DNA of 12,360 nucleotides, from the NCBI GenBank assembly GCA_003695505.1, contig RFIY01000080.1, positions 1 to 12,360 on the forward strand, read 5' to 3'. Below the pieces are notes generated by a model. The model did no database searches. It was not told the origin of the DNA and was given only the letters and a program-made list of their open reading frames with translations. This stretch comes from Candidatus Dadabacteria bacterium (GTDB taxonomy: Bacteria > J088). This document shows, piece by piece, positions 1 to 8,125 of this stretch. Both the position numbers and the translations under genes were made by a program. Every line of letters starts with the position of its first letter. Within the stretch, counting starts at the first letter, position 1.

Positions 1-3000
1 ACCGGCGCGGTAACCGTGAACGTCACGCCCTCGGTACCGGGGTTCGGTGCAATCGACAGCGGCCCGATCACCGGCGGCAGATTGGTCACCGTCAGTGTCC
101 TGGTCAGGAACGTGACCCCGGTCGGCGCCGAATCATCATAGGCACGGGCGCGAATGGTATAGGTACCGCTTGGAAGGCCACCGGCCACCGTACAGGTGTC
201 GCTGACGCTCGTAATCGCAAAGGAACCAAAGCTCGTTTCGTATATTCCGTTGCCGTCGCAGTCGTACTCCCGCACGGACATCGACAGATCGAACGCATCG
301 GTGACCGCGAAGGTGACGGCATACGAGACGGTTCCCTCGGTCACCGTCGCGGGCGCGGTGAAGAGAATGGCCGTCGGCGGAACATTTTGCACCGACAGCG
401 TCGCCGTGAATGTCGTGACGGCGCCGCTCTTGTCCGTAATCACGCCAGTGACCGAATAGGACGCGGCCGGGTTCAGACCGTTGAAGCTGGAAGGCACGGT
501 ACAGGTATGTGTCTGTGCGGTCAGCGCCTGCGTACCGGCAAGATCGACCGCATCGGTCAGGAAACCGTTGGCATTGCAATCGACGGCCAGCGTCAATGGA
601 TTCTCGAACAGGTTCGGATCGGTCACCGCAAGGTAGAGACCGAATGTCGTCACGCCTTCGGCGATCGTTCCCGTGACCGCGGATGCAATCATCGACGGAG
701 CGACATTGTCGCTGTTGTCGAGATAGTTCGGCACACCATCGCCATCGACATCGCCGCCGCCTTCGACAGATGTATTGATGCCGTCGCCATCGTCGTCGAT
801 GTCGGTACGATCCGGTGCTGTGTCACCGTCGGTATCCTGGTGCGCCGCGGGACTGCCCTCGTAGCTGTCGGCAAGCCCATTGCCGTTGGCATCCGTCACA
901 CCGTTGAAGCCAAGAATCCGGCCGCTGCCGTCCGGCGCGAAACCGTGATCATTGACGCCGTCGCCCGGTATCGCCGGCTGGGCGTCGTCACCTTCGATCA
1001 GATCGTAAATGCCGTCGTTGTCACTATCGAGATCCAGATAGTCCGGCGCGCTGTCGCCATCGAAATCGCCAGCGCCCTCGACTGCGTCGGTCACGCCGTC
1101 GTTGTCGGCATCGAGGTCGCGATAGTCATCGACGCCTTCACCGTCGCTATCGACTGGTGGCGTCGCGAGGCTGGTATCTCCGGCCTCCGTTGTGTCGGTG
1201 ATGCCATCATTGTCGCTATCGACATCGAGCGCATCGATCAGCGCGTCGCCGTCGCTGTTGACGGCCGAGCCGCCATTGGTTTCGGCAAAGTCACCAATCG
1301 TGTCGTTGTCGGAGTCGACGTCATAGGGGCTGGTGCCGATGGTATTTTCAACGGCATCGGTGAGCAGGTCACCGTCGCTGTCGGTATCGAGATAGCTCGG
1401 GATACCGTCGCCATCCGGATCGGATGGCTGCGTGCGCTCGAAGGCGGTCGTCAGGCCGTCTCCATCGTCATCGGTGTCGAGGAAATCGACGGTCAGGTCG
1501 CCGTCGGTGTCCTGAATCGCCGCCGGCGTGCCGGCCAGCGCCGGGTCGTAGGCATCGTGGAGTCCATTGTTGTTCGCATCGACAAAGTCGACCGGATTGA
1601 TCCGGCCATTGAAATCGGGCACGAGGCCGAAGTCGTTCACGCCGTCGCCCGGCAGTGGCAGCGGGTTCTGGTCGTGCCCTTCGATCAGATCAACGATCCC
1701 ATCATCATCGCTATCGGTATCACGCCAGTTGCCAACCATGTCAGTATCAGCGGTGCTGGCCGTGCCTTCGACCGTATCGGTGATGCCGTCGTTATCGGTA
1801 TCCAAATCGTAGGCGTCGATGATACCATCACCGTCGGTATCGATCGCGCTGCCACCGTCCGTTTCGGTGTAGTCCGTAATGCCATCGTTGTCGCTGTCCG
1901 GATCATTCGGATTGGTTCCGATGTAGGCCTCGACGTTGTCCGGCAAGCCATCGCCATCACTGTCGGTAATCGGATCCGAAGTCGTCGCGCTGCGTGGTGT
2001 CGTCACCTGATCGGCACTGAACCAGGCGGTGTTGTCAATCGAGAACAGGTTCGGGATCGCCGCCGTCACGCGAGTGGTGAACGTGACGGTCGCGCTGGCT
2101 GCGGGGGCAAGCGTAGCGACGGTCGTCAACGCCGGTGGCGGATTCAATGGACCCCAACCAACGGTCGTCGAGACACTGGGCGCGTAGAGATCGATCTGGA
2201 TATTGTCCCAGCGAATCGTACCATTATTGTTGCCGTTGTAACGTCGGACGCGAATCTGAGAGTTGCTCCCGAACGGTCCGGTCACCACCAATGCATAACT
2301 GGCGTAGGTGCCATTACAGGGGCAGGATGCGTTATTGAACGTGATGCCGTACGGATAGCTGGCGCCGCCATCGGGAGAAAACTGCAGATCCCACTGAGCC
2401 GCGGCGTTGACGCCGGTATGAAGGACGTCGAAGTGAACAACGGCCGTCGTCGCCCAAGAGGCATCAAATTGCCGCGTTGCGCCCCGAAAATTAGGACTCG
2501 CACGTGGGCGTGTGATTTCCAGCCGACCGTTTCGAACCCGCACGCGGCCACCACCACAGTTCCCATCATCTCCGACTTCGACCCATGGCCCGCCCCAGTT
2601 GGCACTGCCGCTACTGGTGTTGCAATTCCCGTTCGTCGGGAACGTGTCGCCATAGACATTCGTGGTTCCGGTCACGACGGTGGTTGTCACGAGCGACGGG
2701 TAACCAAATGCCGTTCCCGTCACATACCAGCTCCCCACCGGGACCGGGTCGGTCACGGCCACGTTCGTCCAGGTGAATGGACTCGTATTGGTCACACGGA
2801 TCGTATAGGTCACGGCCTGCCCGATCGTCACCGGATTGGGCGCCGCGCTACTCAATTTGACGATGGACGGGAAGTAGCTCGCGTCATCGGGGTCGCGCCA
2901 GTTGGGGATGCTGTCGCCGTCGGCATCTCCCGTGCCTTCATAGCTGTCGGCGATGCCGTCGCCGTCGCTGTCGAGGTCGAGCGCATCGATCTGACCATCG

Positions 3001-6000
3001 CCGTCCGTATTGGTGGGGAATCCCGGCGCGTATTCCGTATAGTCCGTGATCCCATCACCATCCGTGTCGGGATTCAGTGGATTCGTGCCGTTCGTCCATT
3101 CCGTCCCATTGCGGATGCCGTCGTTGTCGTCGTCGGCATCATCAGGATCGGTCAGCAGCATCGTCGCGACCGTCGTCGGTCCAGGGCTGACCGTGAATTC
3201 CGAGCTGCTGCTGGCCAGCAACGTCAGCGTGATCGTTTCCGGGCCTTCGAGCGTTGCGTCGTCGATCGGAGTGATCAACACGGTCGTGCTTTGCTGGCCG
3301 TGCAGAATCGTTGCGGTGTTGCCCGGATCGGCGTAGTCCGTCCCGGCAATCGCCGTGCCGGTCAGGCTGTAACTGACAAAGATCGGCGCACCGGTGTTGT
3401 TGGTGCTACTCAGCCAGATCGTCATGTACGACCCACTGCTCGTCTCCGAAACCGATGACGACGCCGTCGTTACCGTGATCGAGCCTGGCGAGTTTGGCGC
3501 GAGCGGGCAGAATGGAATCGATTTTGTCGAGAATGTGAACGTCGCCTGGTCGCCCGGGGGCGCACCGGTCGCATTGTCGAACCGGAATGTGTCGGTGGTA
3601 ACTGCGTCCTGGATAATCGTGAACGTCGGGATGCCGTTGCTACCGTCTCCCCACGCATCATCGGCAATCAGATCATACGTCGTGGACGCCGTCAGGCGCA
3701 GCGACTGCGTCTCGACGAAGTTGTTCGTCCCTCCCCCGAAGTTGATATAGGGGGCCGTTCCGCCCGGAGACACTCCCGTGTCTCCACAATTGACGTTCGG
3801 GTTGCCATCGACCCAGATGCGCGTGCCGGCATTGCCGCACGTCCCGCCGGACGTATGCAGTTCCCAGAGCAGTTCGTTGGCCCACTGATCGGTACGGACC
3901 TCGATCGCGACATCGACAAGACAATCTTCGACATAGAGCGTCGTTCCGGTTGTCGGTACCGGGTCATTGCCGCCTTCGGCCGCCTGGCCGATGTCGATGA
4001 CGCTGTCGAGTGGCGTCCCGTCCGCTGCTGCACCACTGACAACAACCGACCATTGCGCAAAGCAGGAACTGTTTCCGGCGATGGCCAGATTTGACAGCGT
4101 CAGAATCGGCGCGGCGAAACTCGATCCTGCACCACCGCCACAACCAATGAAAGAGACCGGTCCCGGCGGTCCGTAGTCACTGTCGATCACGCTCGTGACG
4201 TTAACCCCGGACGCGTTGATCGACGAAATGTTATTGATCGTAACCGTGTAGGTGACCGTCTGTCCGGCAAAGACGAGATTGTCGATGTCATCCTCGGTAA
4301 TCGTTCCAGTCAACAGCGGTGTCGGGCCATCAAAGTCGAGAAAGTCGACACGCCCATCTAAATCGACGTCGTTCAGGCCCTCGGTCTGGTCATCGAGCGG
4401 ATCGCCGTCGGCGTTGGGATCCATCCAGTTGACCAGCCCATCGCCGTCATAATCCATCGGCACGGATGCCAACACGGTCTCAGTGATTTCGGTGACGTCA
4501 GATAGCGAGTCGCCATCGTCGTCGAGATCCAGCCAGGCCGGGAACAGGTCGCCATCGACACCAGCGGTCACGCCGGCTGAGCTGGCCAGGCCATCTTCAA
4601 CACCATCCGTGTAGCCGTTGCCGTCCGCATCGGAATCGAGCCAGTTGGCGAGCAGGTCGCCGTCGAGATCGGTCGGAGCACCGGTATTGATGGTCGTCCA
4701 GTATTCGGTGTAGTCCGTGACGCCATCGAAATCAGTGTCGGGATTGCACGGATCCGACCCGATCGAGACCTCGAGCGCATCGAGCAGGCCATCGCCGTCG
4801 CAGTCCTGGTTGTAGACACGTACCGTGACGAGGTTTGACGCCTTGAGGGGATCCCCGGGTATGCGGCCGAAGCCGACATTGGTAATGGTCACGTCGGTGA
4901 CCGAGGCGTCCGTCGTGACCGCGAACTCCACGATGGCCGTGGCACCAGCGGCGATACTGCCAGAGCGAAAGACGATCTGGTCGTTGGCAGCATCATATTC
5001 ACCCTGATCGGCATCTGCGCCGTCCGACAGTGCCTGCCAGACCGTGCCATTGAACCAGCGCAGGCTCCCGGTTGCGTAGTAGCTGTAGCCGGGCAACGGG
5101 TCGGTAAACGTGACCCATGTCACTGGTACGAGCGTCGTATTGCTGATCACGACCTGATAAGTCACCGGCTGCCCGGGAATCACACTTGCCGCATGTGCCG
5201 TCTTCGTCAACGTAAAATCAGGTCGTGCGACAAGTGTCGTCACGGCCTGGCTCGCCAGCACAGGCAGATTGTTGCTGCTCATCTCGGCCTGGTTGCTGAT
5301 CAGCGCATCGGGTGAGCCAGGAAAGGCCGTCGCGGTCGCTTCGAACGACATACAACGCTGCGCGCCGGCGGCGAGGTCGAGCTGCGGCACGAACCCGTCC
5401 CAAACAACCGCATTCAGGCCATTGTCAAAGCGGCCATTGTCCGAAATCGACGGTGCGCTGACGGCCAACCCCTCGGCGATATAGTCGGTGACGATGACAT
5501 TCAGGATCGTATCGGCGGGGTTGCTGCTCGTATTGGACACGCAGACGTTGTAGGTCAGCAGGTCGCCAGTCGCCGCGAACGGTTTGTCAACAGCTTTGGT
5601 CACTTCCGCGAATGTCTTCGACAGCGTAAAGGCATCGCTCGGTGTCAACGTCACCGCGTTCGGGTTGCCCGGCAAGAACGTTCCTCTTGCTGTTACATCG
5701 AACGGGTACGTCTGATTCGCAAGGCCTCCGTTGAACCAGACCTGATATGTCAATGTGATCGTCTCGTTGGCATTCATGACGGTCGTGACGGGCGCCAAAT
5801 CCCACCACAACGTGCGCTGTCCGGCACTCGTCGTATCGACGGGCTCCAGCGGCGCGGTGCTCAGATCCGGCAGTGTGACGAGCGCGGATCCCGTCACATA
5901 GGTAATGTTCTGGTCGAAACTGGCCGCGGTACCGATATTCTCGATGTCTGGATAGTTTCCCGTCTGCAGGATCTGCGTGATCGTGCGTGCGCCGCCCTGC

Positions 6001-7736
6001 TGCGGCACGGAACTCTGATCCGGGCTGCCCGCAACGGTCAGGATCGGCGATATGAACGTCTCGTCGAGCGGCAAAACGACGAAGCCCAGGTCAAGCGCTG
6101 TACCGCCTGCCGGCGTCGCGCCACCCCGTGCATCCTGCCCGTACGAGAAAGCAATCGGGCGGTCGGCTACGATATGCGTGCCTTCGTTGTCGTTGTCATT
6201 GGGATCCCAGACGCGCAACACATCAAAAATATTCAACGGATAGCAGTTGGGCGTTGCGCCGCAACTGCTGGCATTGGGATTCCCGTCTCCCGTTGTATCA
6301 ATCGTGTCAAAAATACCGTCTCCGTTCAGATCGACCTGAACCTGCGTGTTGTTCTGGATCGGCGTCACCCAGACCGGGTTGTAGTTGTTCGCTGGCGGAT
6401 TGCTGGAATCGCCCGGGGACCACGCGATAAAATTTTCCGGTTTCTGATAGCGGGAGGGCACCAGGCTGAACGCCCAGTCGCGCGCAGCGCCGCTGAAGTT
6501 GTACATCGACACGCCATAGACTGGCAGGGCCGCGCGAATCCGCGTCGTACCATTGTTCTGCGGCAGGTTCTGACCTGAAACCGTGACGTAGTCGATCGAA
6601 TCATTTGGTGGTGCGACGCCGGCCACACCGCCCGGGAAATCCCGGTTGTAAAACTGCACCGTCACAGGCAGATCGTTCGGGTTGAACACATAGACGTTCG
6701 TGTTCGCCGCTTCGCCATTCGTGCCACCCTCGACCGGCAACAAGTAGTCGGTTCCATAGAGCGGCACCGGCATCAGCGAAAAGAACCGCGAGGCGTAGCA
6801 ACCGTTACCGGCAGTCATTTCGCCGACCTGGATCGGCTTGTCGGTGACGATCTCAGTGCCGGTTGTGATCGGGAAATAGTTGCCAAAAGAACAGCTTTCG
6901 TCGATACAGGTCACCTGGCCGAGCGGCGTCCGCTGACTCGAAAAATGCTGCCCGCGATTCAGTGTAAAGAGCAGCTCTCGATTGGGGTCGGTGCGGGCGT
7001 TGCGGATGCGCACCTGCGTGTTGTCATCGAAGGCAACGAGGGTCAGGTCCGTGTATTCAAACGGATTGTACGCCGCAGAAATGCCGAACTTGTCTTCGGC
7101 CACCGGCACCTTGAACGAATAGGAGCCTTCCAGCGTCGACCGGGAATAGATTTCCCAGGCGTTGGCAATAAAGGCGCCGTTGCTGAACCCTGCACCGGGC
7201 GCCGGCCAGAAATTGTGGACAAGCGAAATCGGTCCACCGACCGCAATGATCCGGTCCCCGCCGTCATAACGCAATTCCGTCGCGGTGTTGCACGGCGTCG
7301 ACGCACAACGCGGACTGGTCGGCACCGGCCGGTTGATCGGAGACGCGGCTGCGGCATCGTCACTACGCAAACTGACAACGCCACCGGCATTGACGGTATA
7401 CTTCTCCGTCGTCGCCTGTGTGACACTGTTCGGCAAATTACTTTCGTAACCGTCTTCCCAGTGATCGACGTAGAGGACCTGCCCATCCGACGAGCCGGTC
7501 ATCGTGATCACCGACACCATCTCGGTATTGAAGGTGCCGCCACATCCTTCCGAAGCTGACGTAAAGCGCAGGAAGTCGTTGGCCTGCTTCTCTCGGCCAA
7601 AGACGATGTATTCCTGCACGCCGACCGGCAGCGCGGACTGCGCCGCCGCGGGCAATCCGGCAAACAGCGCCAGTGCGAACAGGCGAGCCAGTCCGTTGCG
7701 TCTTCGTGATGTTGGCCGTTCCGAGATCAATGCCAT
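1..7736 (-). CDS. Giant secreted modular protein (DUF11, TSP3, Calx-beta), C-terminus outside window
   Basis: The reading frame is open for 2578 codons from ATG at 7736 and leaves the window without a stop. Residues 1-32 look like a Sec signal peptide: RRR, then a hydrophobic core (LARLFALALFAG), cleavage near AAA|QS. In order: an N-terminal module, about 34-600, with DHWEDGYE at 91-98 and a later PLYGTDYLLPV stretch, distantly like IgGFc-binding-type modules; DUF11-like beta domains near 704-815 and 840-955; TSP3 calcium repeats 977-1136; another DUF11-like domain from about 1140; a Cys-containing beta region about 1265-1405; a Calx-beta domain 1418-1530 (GTAIAGTDY, then PIDDATLEGPE); TSP3 1530-1615; DUF11-like from about 1620, then a lectin- or carbohydrate-binding-like beta region to about 1910; a dense TSP3 block 1921-2344; PKD/Ig-like domains to the edge. 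The protein is probably exported and Ca2+-stabilised, perhaps an adhesin or envelope structure; its function is not known. The frame was checked at many points and no break was found. The start is uncertain: an alternative GTG at 7775 has a better ribosome site. Confidence 0.93.
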   Translation of the reverse strand, partial: MALISERPTSRRRNGLARLFALALFAGLPAAAQSALPVGVQEYIVFGREKQANDFLRFTSASEGCGGTFNTEMVSVITMTGSSDGQVLYVDHWEDGYESNLPNSVTQATTEKYTVNAGGVVSLRSDDAAAASPINRPVPTSPRCASTPCNTATELRYDGGDRIIAVGGPISLVHNFWPAPGAGFSNGAFIANAWEIYSRSTLEGSYSFKVPVAEDKFGISAAYNPFEYTDLTLVAFDDNTQVRIRNARTDPNRELLFTLNRGQHFSSQRTPLGQVTCIDESCSFGNYFPITTGTEIVTDKPIQVGEMTAGNGCYASRFFSLMPVPLYGTDYLLPVEGGTNGEAANTNVYVFNPNDLPVTVQFYNRDFPGGVAGVAPPNDSIDYVTVSGQNLPQNNGTTRIRAALPVYGVSMYNFSGAARDWAFSLVPSRYQKPENFIAWSPGDSSNPPANNYNPVWVTPIQNNTQVQVDLNGDGIFDTIDTTGDGNPNASSCGATPNCYPLNIFDVLRVWDPNDNDNEGTHIVADRPIAFSYGQDARGGATPAGGTALDLGFVVLPLDETFISPILTVAGSPDQSSVPQQGGARTITQILQTGNYPDIENIGTAASFDQNITYVTGSALVTLPDLSTAPLEPVDTTSAGQRTLWWDLAPVTTVMNANETITLTYQVWFNGGLANQTYPFDVTARGTFLPGNPNAVTLTPSDAFTLSKTFAEVTKAVDKPFAATGDLLTYNVCVSNTSSNPADTILNVIVTDYIAEGLAVSAPSISDNGRFDNGLNAVVWDGFVPQLDLAAGAQRCMSFEATATAFPGSPDALISNQAEMSSNNLPVLASQAVTTLVARPDFTLTKTAHAASVIPGQPVTYQVVISNTTLVPVTWVTFTDPLPGYSYYATGSLRWFNGTVWQALSDGADADQGEYDAANDQIVFRSGSIAAGATAIVEFAVTTDASVTDVTITNVGFGRIPGDPLKASNLVTVRVYNQDCDGDGLLDALEVSIGSDPCNPDTDFDGVTDYTEYWTTINTGAPTDLDGDLLANWLDSDADGNGYTDGVEDGLASSAGVTAGVDGDLFPAWLDLDDDGDSLSDVTEITETVLASVPMDYDGDGLVNWMDPNADGDPLDDQTEGLNDVDLDGRVDFLDFDGPTPLLTGTITEDDIDNLVFAGQTVTYTVTINNISSINASGVNVTSVIDSDYGPPGPVSFIGCGGGAGSSFAAPILTLSNLAIAGNSSCFAQWSVVVSGAAADGTPLDSVIDIGQAAEGGNDPVPTTGTTLYVEDCLVDVAIEVRTDQWANELLWELHTSGGTCGNAGTRIWVDGNPNVNCGDTGVSPGGTAPYINFGGGTNNFVETQSLRLTASTTYDLIADDAWGDGSNGIPTFTIIQDAVTTDTFRFDNATGAPPGDQATFTFSTKSIPFCPLAPNSPGSITVTTASSSVSETSSGSYMTIWLSSTNNTGAPIFVSYSLTGTAIAGTDYADPGNTATILHGQQSTTVLITPIDDATLEGPETITLTLLASSSSEFTVSPGPTTVATMLLTDPDDADDDNDGIRNGTEWTNGTNPLNPDTDGDGITDYTEYAPGFPTNTDGDGQIDALDLDSDGDGIADSYEGTGDADGDSIPNWRDPDDASYFPSIVKLSSAAPNPVTIGQAVTYTIRVTNTSPFTWTNVAVTDPVPVGSWYVTGTAFGYPSLVTTTVVTGTTNVYGDTFPTNGNCNTSSGSANWGGPWVEVGDDGNCGGGRVRVRNGRLEITRPRASPNFRGATRQFDASWATTAVVHFDVLHTGVNAAAQWDLQFSPDGGASYPYGITFNNASCPCNGTYASYALVVTGPFGSNSQIRVRRYNGNNNGTIRWDNIQIDLYAPSVSTTVGWGPLNPPPALTTVATLAPAASATVTFTTRVTAAIPNLFSIDNTAWFSADQVTTPRSATTSDPITDSDGDGLPDNVEAYIGTNPNDPDSDNDGITDYTETDGGSAIDTDGDGIIDAYDLDTDNDGITDTVEGTASTADTDMVGNWRDTDSDDDGIVDLIEGHDQNPLPLPGDGVNDFGLVPDFNGRINPVDFVDANNNGLHDAYDPALAGTPAAIQDTDGDLTVDFLDTDDDGDGLTTAFERTQPSDPDGDGIPSYLDTDSDGDLLTDAVENTIGTSPYDVDSDNDTIGDFAETNGGSAVNSDGDALIDALDVDSDNDGITDTTEAGDTSLATPPVDSDGEGVDDYRDLDADNDGVTDAVEGAGDFDGDSAPDYLDLDSDNDGIYDLIEGDDAQPAIPGDGVNDHGFAPDGSGRILGFNGVTDANGNGLADSYEGSPAAHQDTDGDTAPDRTDIDDDGDGINTSVEGGGDVDGDGVPNYLDNSDNVAPSMIASAVTGTIAEGVTTFGLYLAVTDPNLFENPLTLAVDCNANGFLTDAVDLAGTQALTAQTHTCTVPSSFNGLNPAASYSVTGVITDKSGAVTTFTATLSVQNVPPTAILFTAPATVTEGTVSYAVTFAVTDAFDLSMSVREYDCDGNGIYETSFGSFAITSVSDTCTVAGGLPSGTYTIRARAYDDSAPTGVTFLTRTLTVTNLPPVIGPLSIAPNPGTEGVTFTVTAP
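705..1028 (-). repeat. Long internal duplication, copy 2 (residues 2237-2344)
   Basis: This copy has DSDNDGIYDLIEG, PGDGVNDHG, VTDANGNGLADSYEG, AAHQDTDGD and VDGDGVPNYLD, in the same order as the copy at 1368-1715. About 113 residues of ordinary TSP3 repeats separate the two. It ends exactly where the TSP3 block gives way to the Ig/PKD-like C-terminal part visible in the window. Confidence 0.8.
1368..1715 (-). repeat. Long internal duplication, copy 1 (residues 2008-2123)
   Basis: This copy opens with DSDDDGIVDLIEG and continues through PGDGVNDFG, VDANNNGLHDAYD, AAIQDTDGD and PDGDGIPSYLD. The same order of motifs recurs in the copy at 705-1028. The unit of about 110 residues is therefore larger than a single TSP3 repeat and must have been duplicated as a block. 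The copies have since diverged, with small indels between the motifs. Confidence 0.8.
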
Positions 7737-7784
7737 TTGCCGGTAACCGTGGCTGAAGCCATCCAGACGTTGCACGAATCCTTG

Positions 7785-7790
7785 CTCCCC
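7785..7790 (-). promoter_or_regulatory. Possible ribosome binding site for an upstream GTG start of the giant gene
   Basis: The minus strand reads GGGGAG here, nine bases before an in-frame GTG at 7775. The annotated ATG at 7736 has no clear Shine-Dalgarno sequence. Starting at the GTG would add 13 residues before the same Arg-rich signal peptide. An in-frame TGA further upstream (within 7821-7850) bounds the possibilities. A small TGGC-TTCA-GCCA hairpin (7750-7761) lies between the two candidate starts. Confidence 0.4.
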
Positions 7791-7869
7791 GACGGGCTGC
7801 AAGAATCGTGCCAATGCTGAGCCACTCCAGGCCTCTCAATTTGAGTCGGTGTCGATGCCCGCATTCGCC

Positions 7870-7916
7870 ACCGGAACCCTGTTTGTTTTGCGCAGGCTAC
7901 AGGGTAACCGGAACCC
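7870..7916 (-). repeat. Direct repeat GGGTTCCGGT flanking the -10 of the giant gene
   Basis: On the minus strand the 10-mer GGGTTCCGGT occurs at 7916-7907 and again at 7879-7870, 37 bases apart. The first copy lies between the -35 and -10 elements and the second just after the predicted transcription start. Paired sites of this kind can be regulator-binding half-sites, but no regulator is identifiable here. Confidence 0.4.
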
Positions 7917-7929
7917 CTGCAACTGTCAA
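7901..7929 (-). promoter_or_regulatory. Sigma-70-type promoter for the giant gene
   Basis: The minus strand has a consensus -35 TTGACA (7929-7924), a 17-base spacer, and a -10 TACCCT (7906-7901). It is correctly oriented and lies about 165-190 bases upstream of the ATG, giving a leader of about 160 nt. The spacer and the start of the transcript each carry the same 10-mer (GGGTTCCGGT), and the -10 lies in an imperfect CAGGGT/ACCC(C)TG palindrome. This could be an operator. Judged by eye, not scored. Confidence 0.55.
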
Positions 7930-7988
7930 GGATTTTCCCGCCCATTGACGCAGAATGGCAACAGTACCGTGGCGCACCGTTGCGGCAG

Positions 7989-8007
7989 TGCAACACCAGT
8001 TGTTGCA
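7989..8007. repeat. Perfect inverted repeat TGCAACA-N5-TGTTGCA
   Basis: A 7-base perfect inverted repeat with a 5-base loop sits about 60 bases upstream of the -35 element. No T-run follows it on either strand. It is as consistent with an operator for a dimeric regulator as with an RNA hairpin at the end of the upstream transcript. Confidence 0.5.
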
Positions 8008-8075
8008 ATCACGAAAGATCGTCTCCTCTCTGGTCGAACTCGCACCGCCCATAGCGCCTTTTGTGAGTTCTGGCA

Positions 8076-8113
8076 TGGCGGAGCCACCGCCCGTCCATTC
8101 TACAGCTCCGCCA
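8076..8113. repeat. Inverted repeat TGGCGGAGC-N20-GCTCCGCCA after the lipoprotein gene
   Basis: Two perfect 9-base arms (8076-8084 and 8105-8113) are separated by 20 bases, beginning 13 bases past the lipoprotein stop codon. The arms are GC-rich and could form a stable stem in the 3' end of the transcript. There is no T-run, so it would be an atypical or Rho-assisted terminator, or an RNA 3' stabiliser. Confidence 0.4.
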
Positions 8114-8125
8114 CCGCAATCCCGG

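Larger units (their letters stand above)
705..1976 (-). repeat. Dense TSP3 (DxDxDG) calcium-repeat block of the giant protein
   Basis: Residues 1921-2344 are an almost uninterrupted run of aspartate-rich units of the type DSDGDGLPD, DSDNDGITD and DTDDDGDGL. They alternate with short stretches such as YLD or VEG. In thrombospondin type 3 repeats these Asp side chains bind Ca2+ and wrap the chain around the ions to form a stiff rod. Two shorter blocks occur at residues 977-1136 and 1530-1615. The DNA of the units is diverged (mixed GAC/GAT and GGC/GGT), so this is a protein-level rather than an exact DNA repeat. Confidence 0.9.
7737..8125. other. Intergenic region between the lipoprotein and giant-protein genes
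   Basis: This stretch of 389 bases has no credible gene on either strand. ORFs crossing it lack recognisable domains and are Arg/Cys/Trp-rich, as expected of shadow frames. It holds the promoter near 7901-7929, a long leader, and two small inverted repeats (7989-8007 and 8076-8113). No classical terminator with a T-run follows the lipoprotein stop at 8126. Confidence 0.7.

Noticed and set aside
387-3458. 1023-codon plus-strand ORF
   Set aside because: It is codon-aligned antisense to the giant gene, has no signal, domain or ribosome site, and its Val/Ile/Ala-rich sequence is the reverse reading of Asp/Gly codons.
7737-7906. Riboswitch in the long leader of the giant gene
   Set aside because: I looked for a cyclic-di-GMP-type or other known core and found only short hairpins; nothing matches a known aptamer.
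7727-8008. 93-codon minus-strand ORF in the leader of the giant gene, as a leader peptide
   Set aside because: It begins upstream of the predicted promoter, has no clear ribosome site and no domain, and overlaps the giant gene start in another frame.
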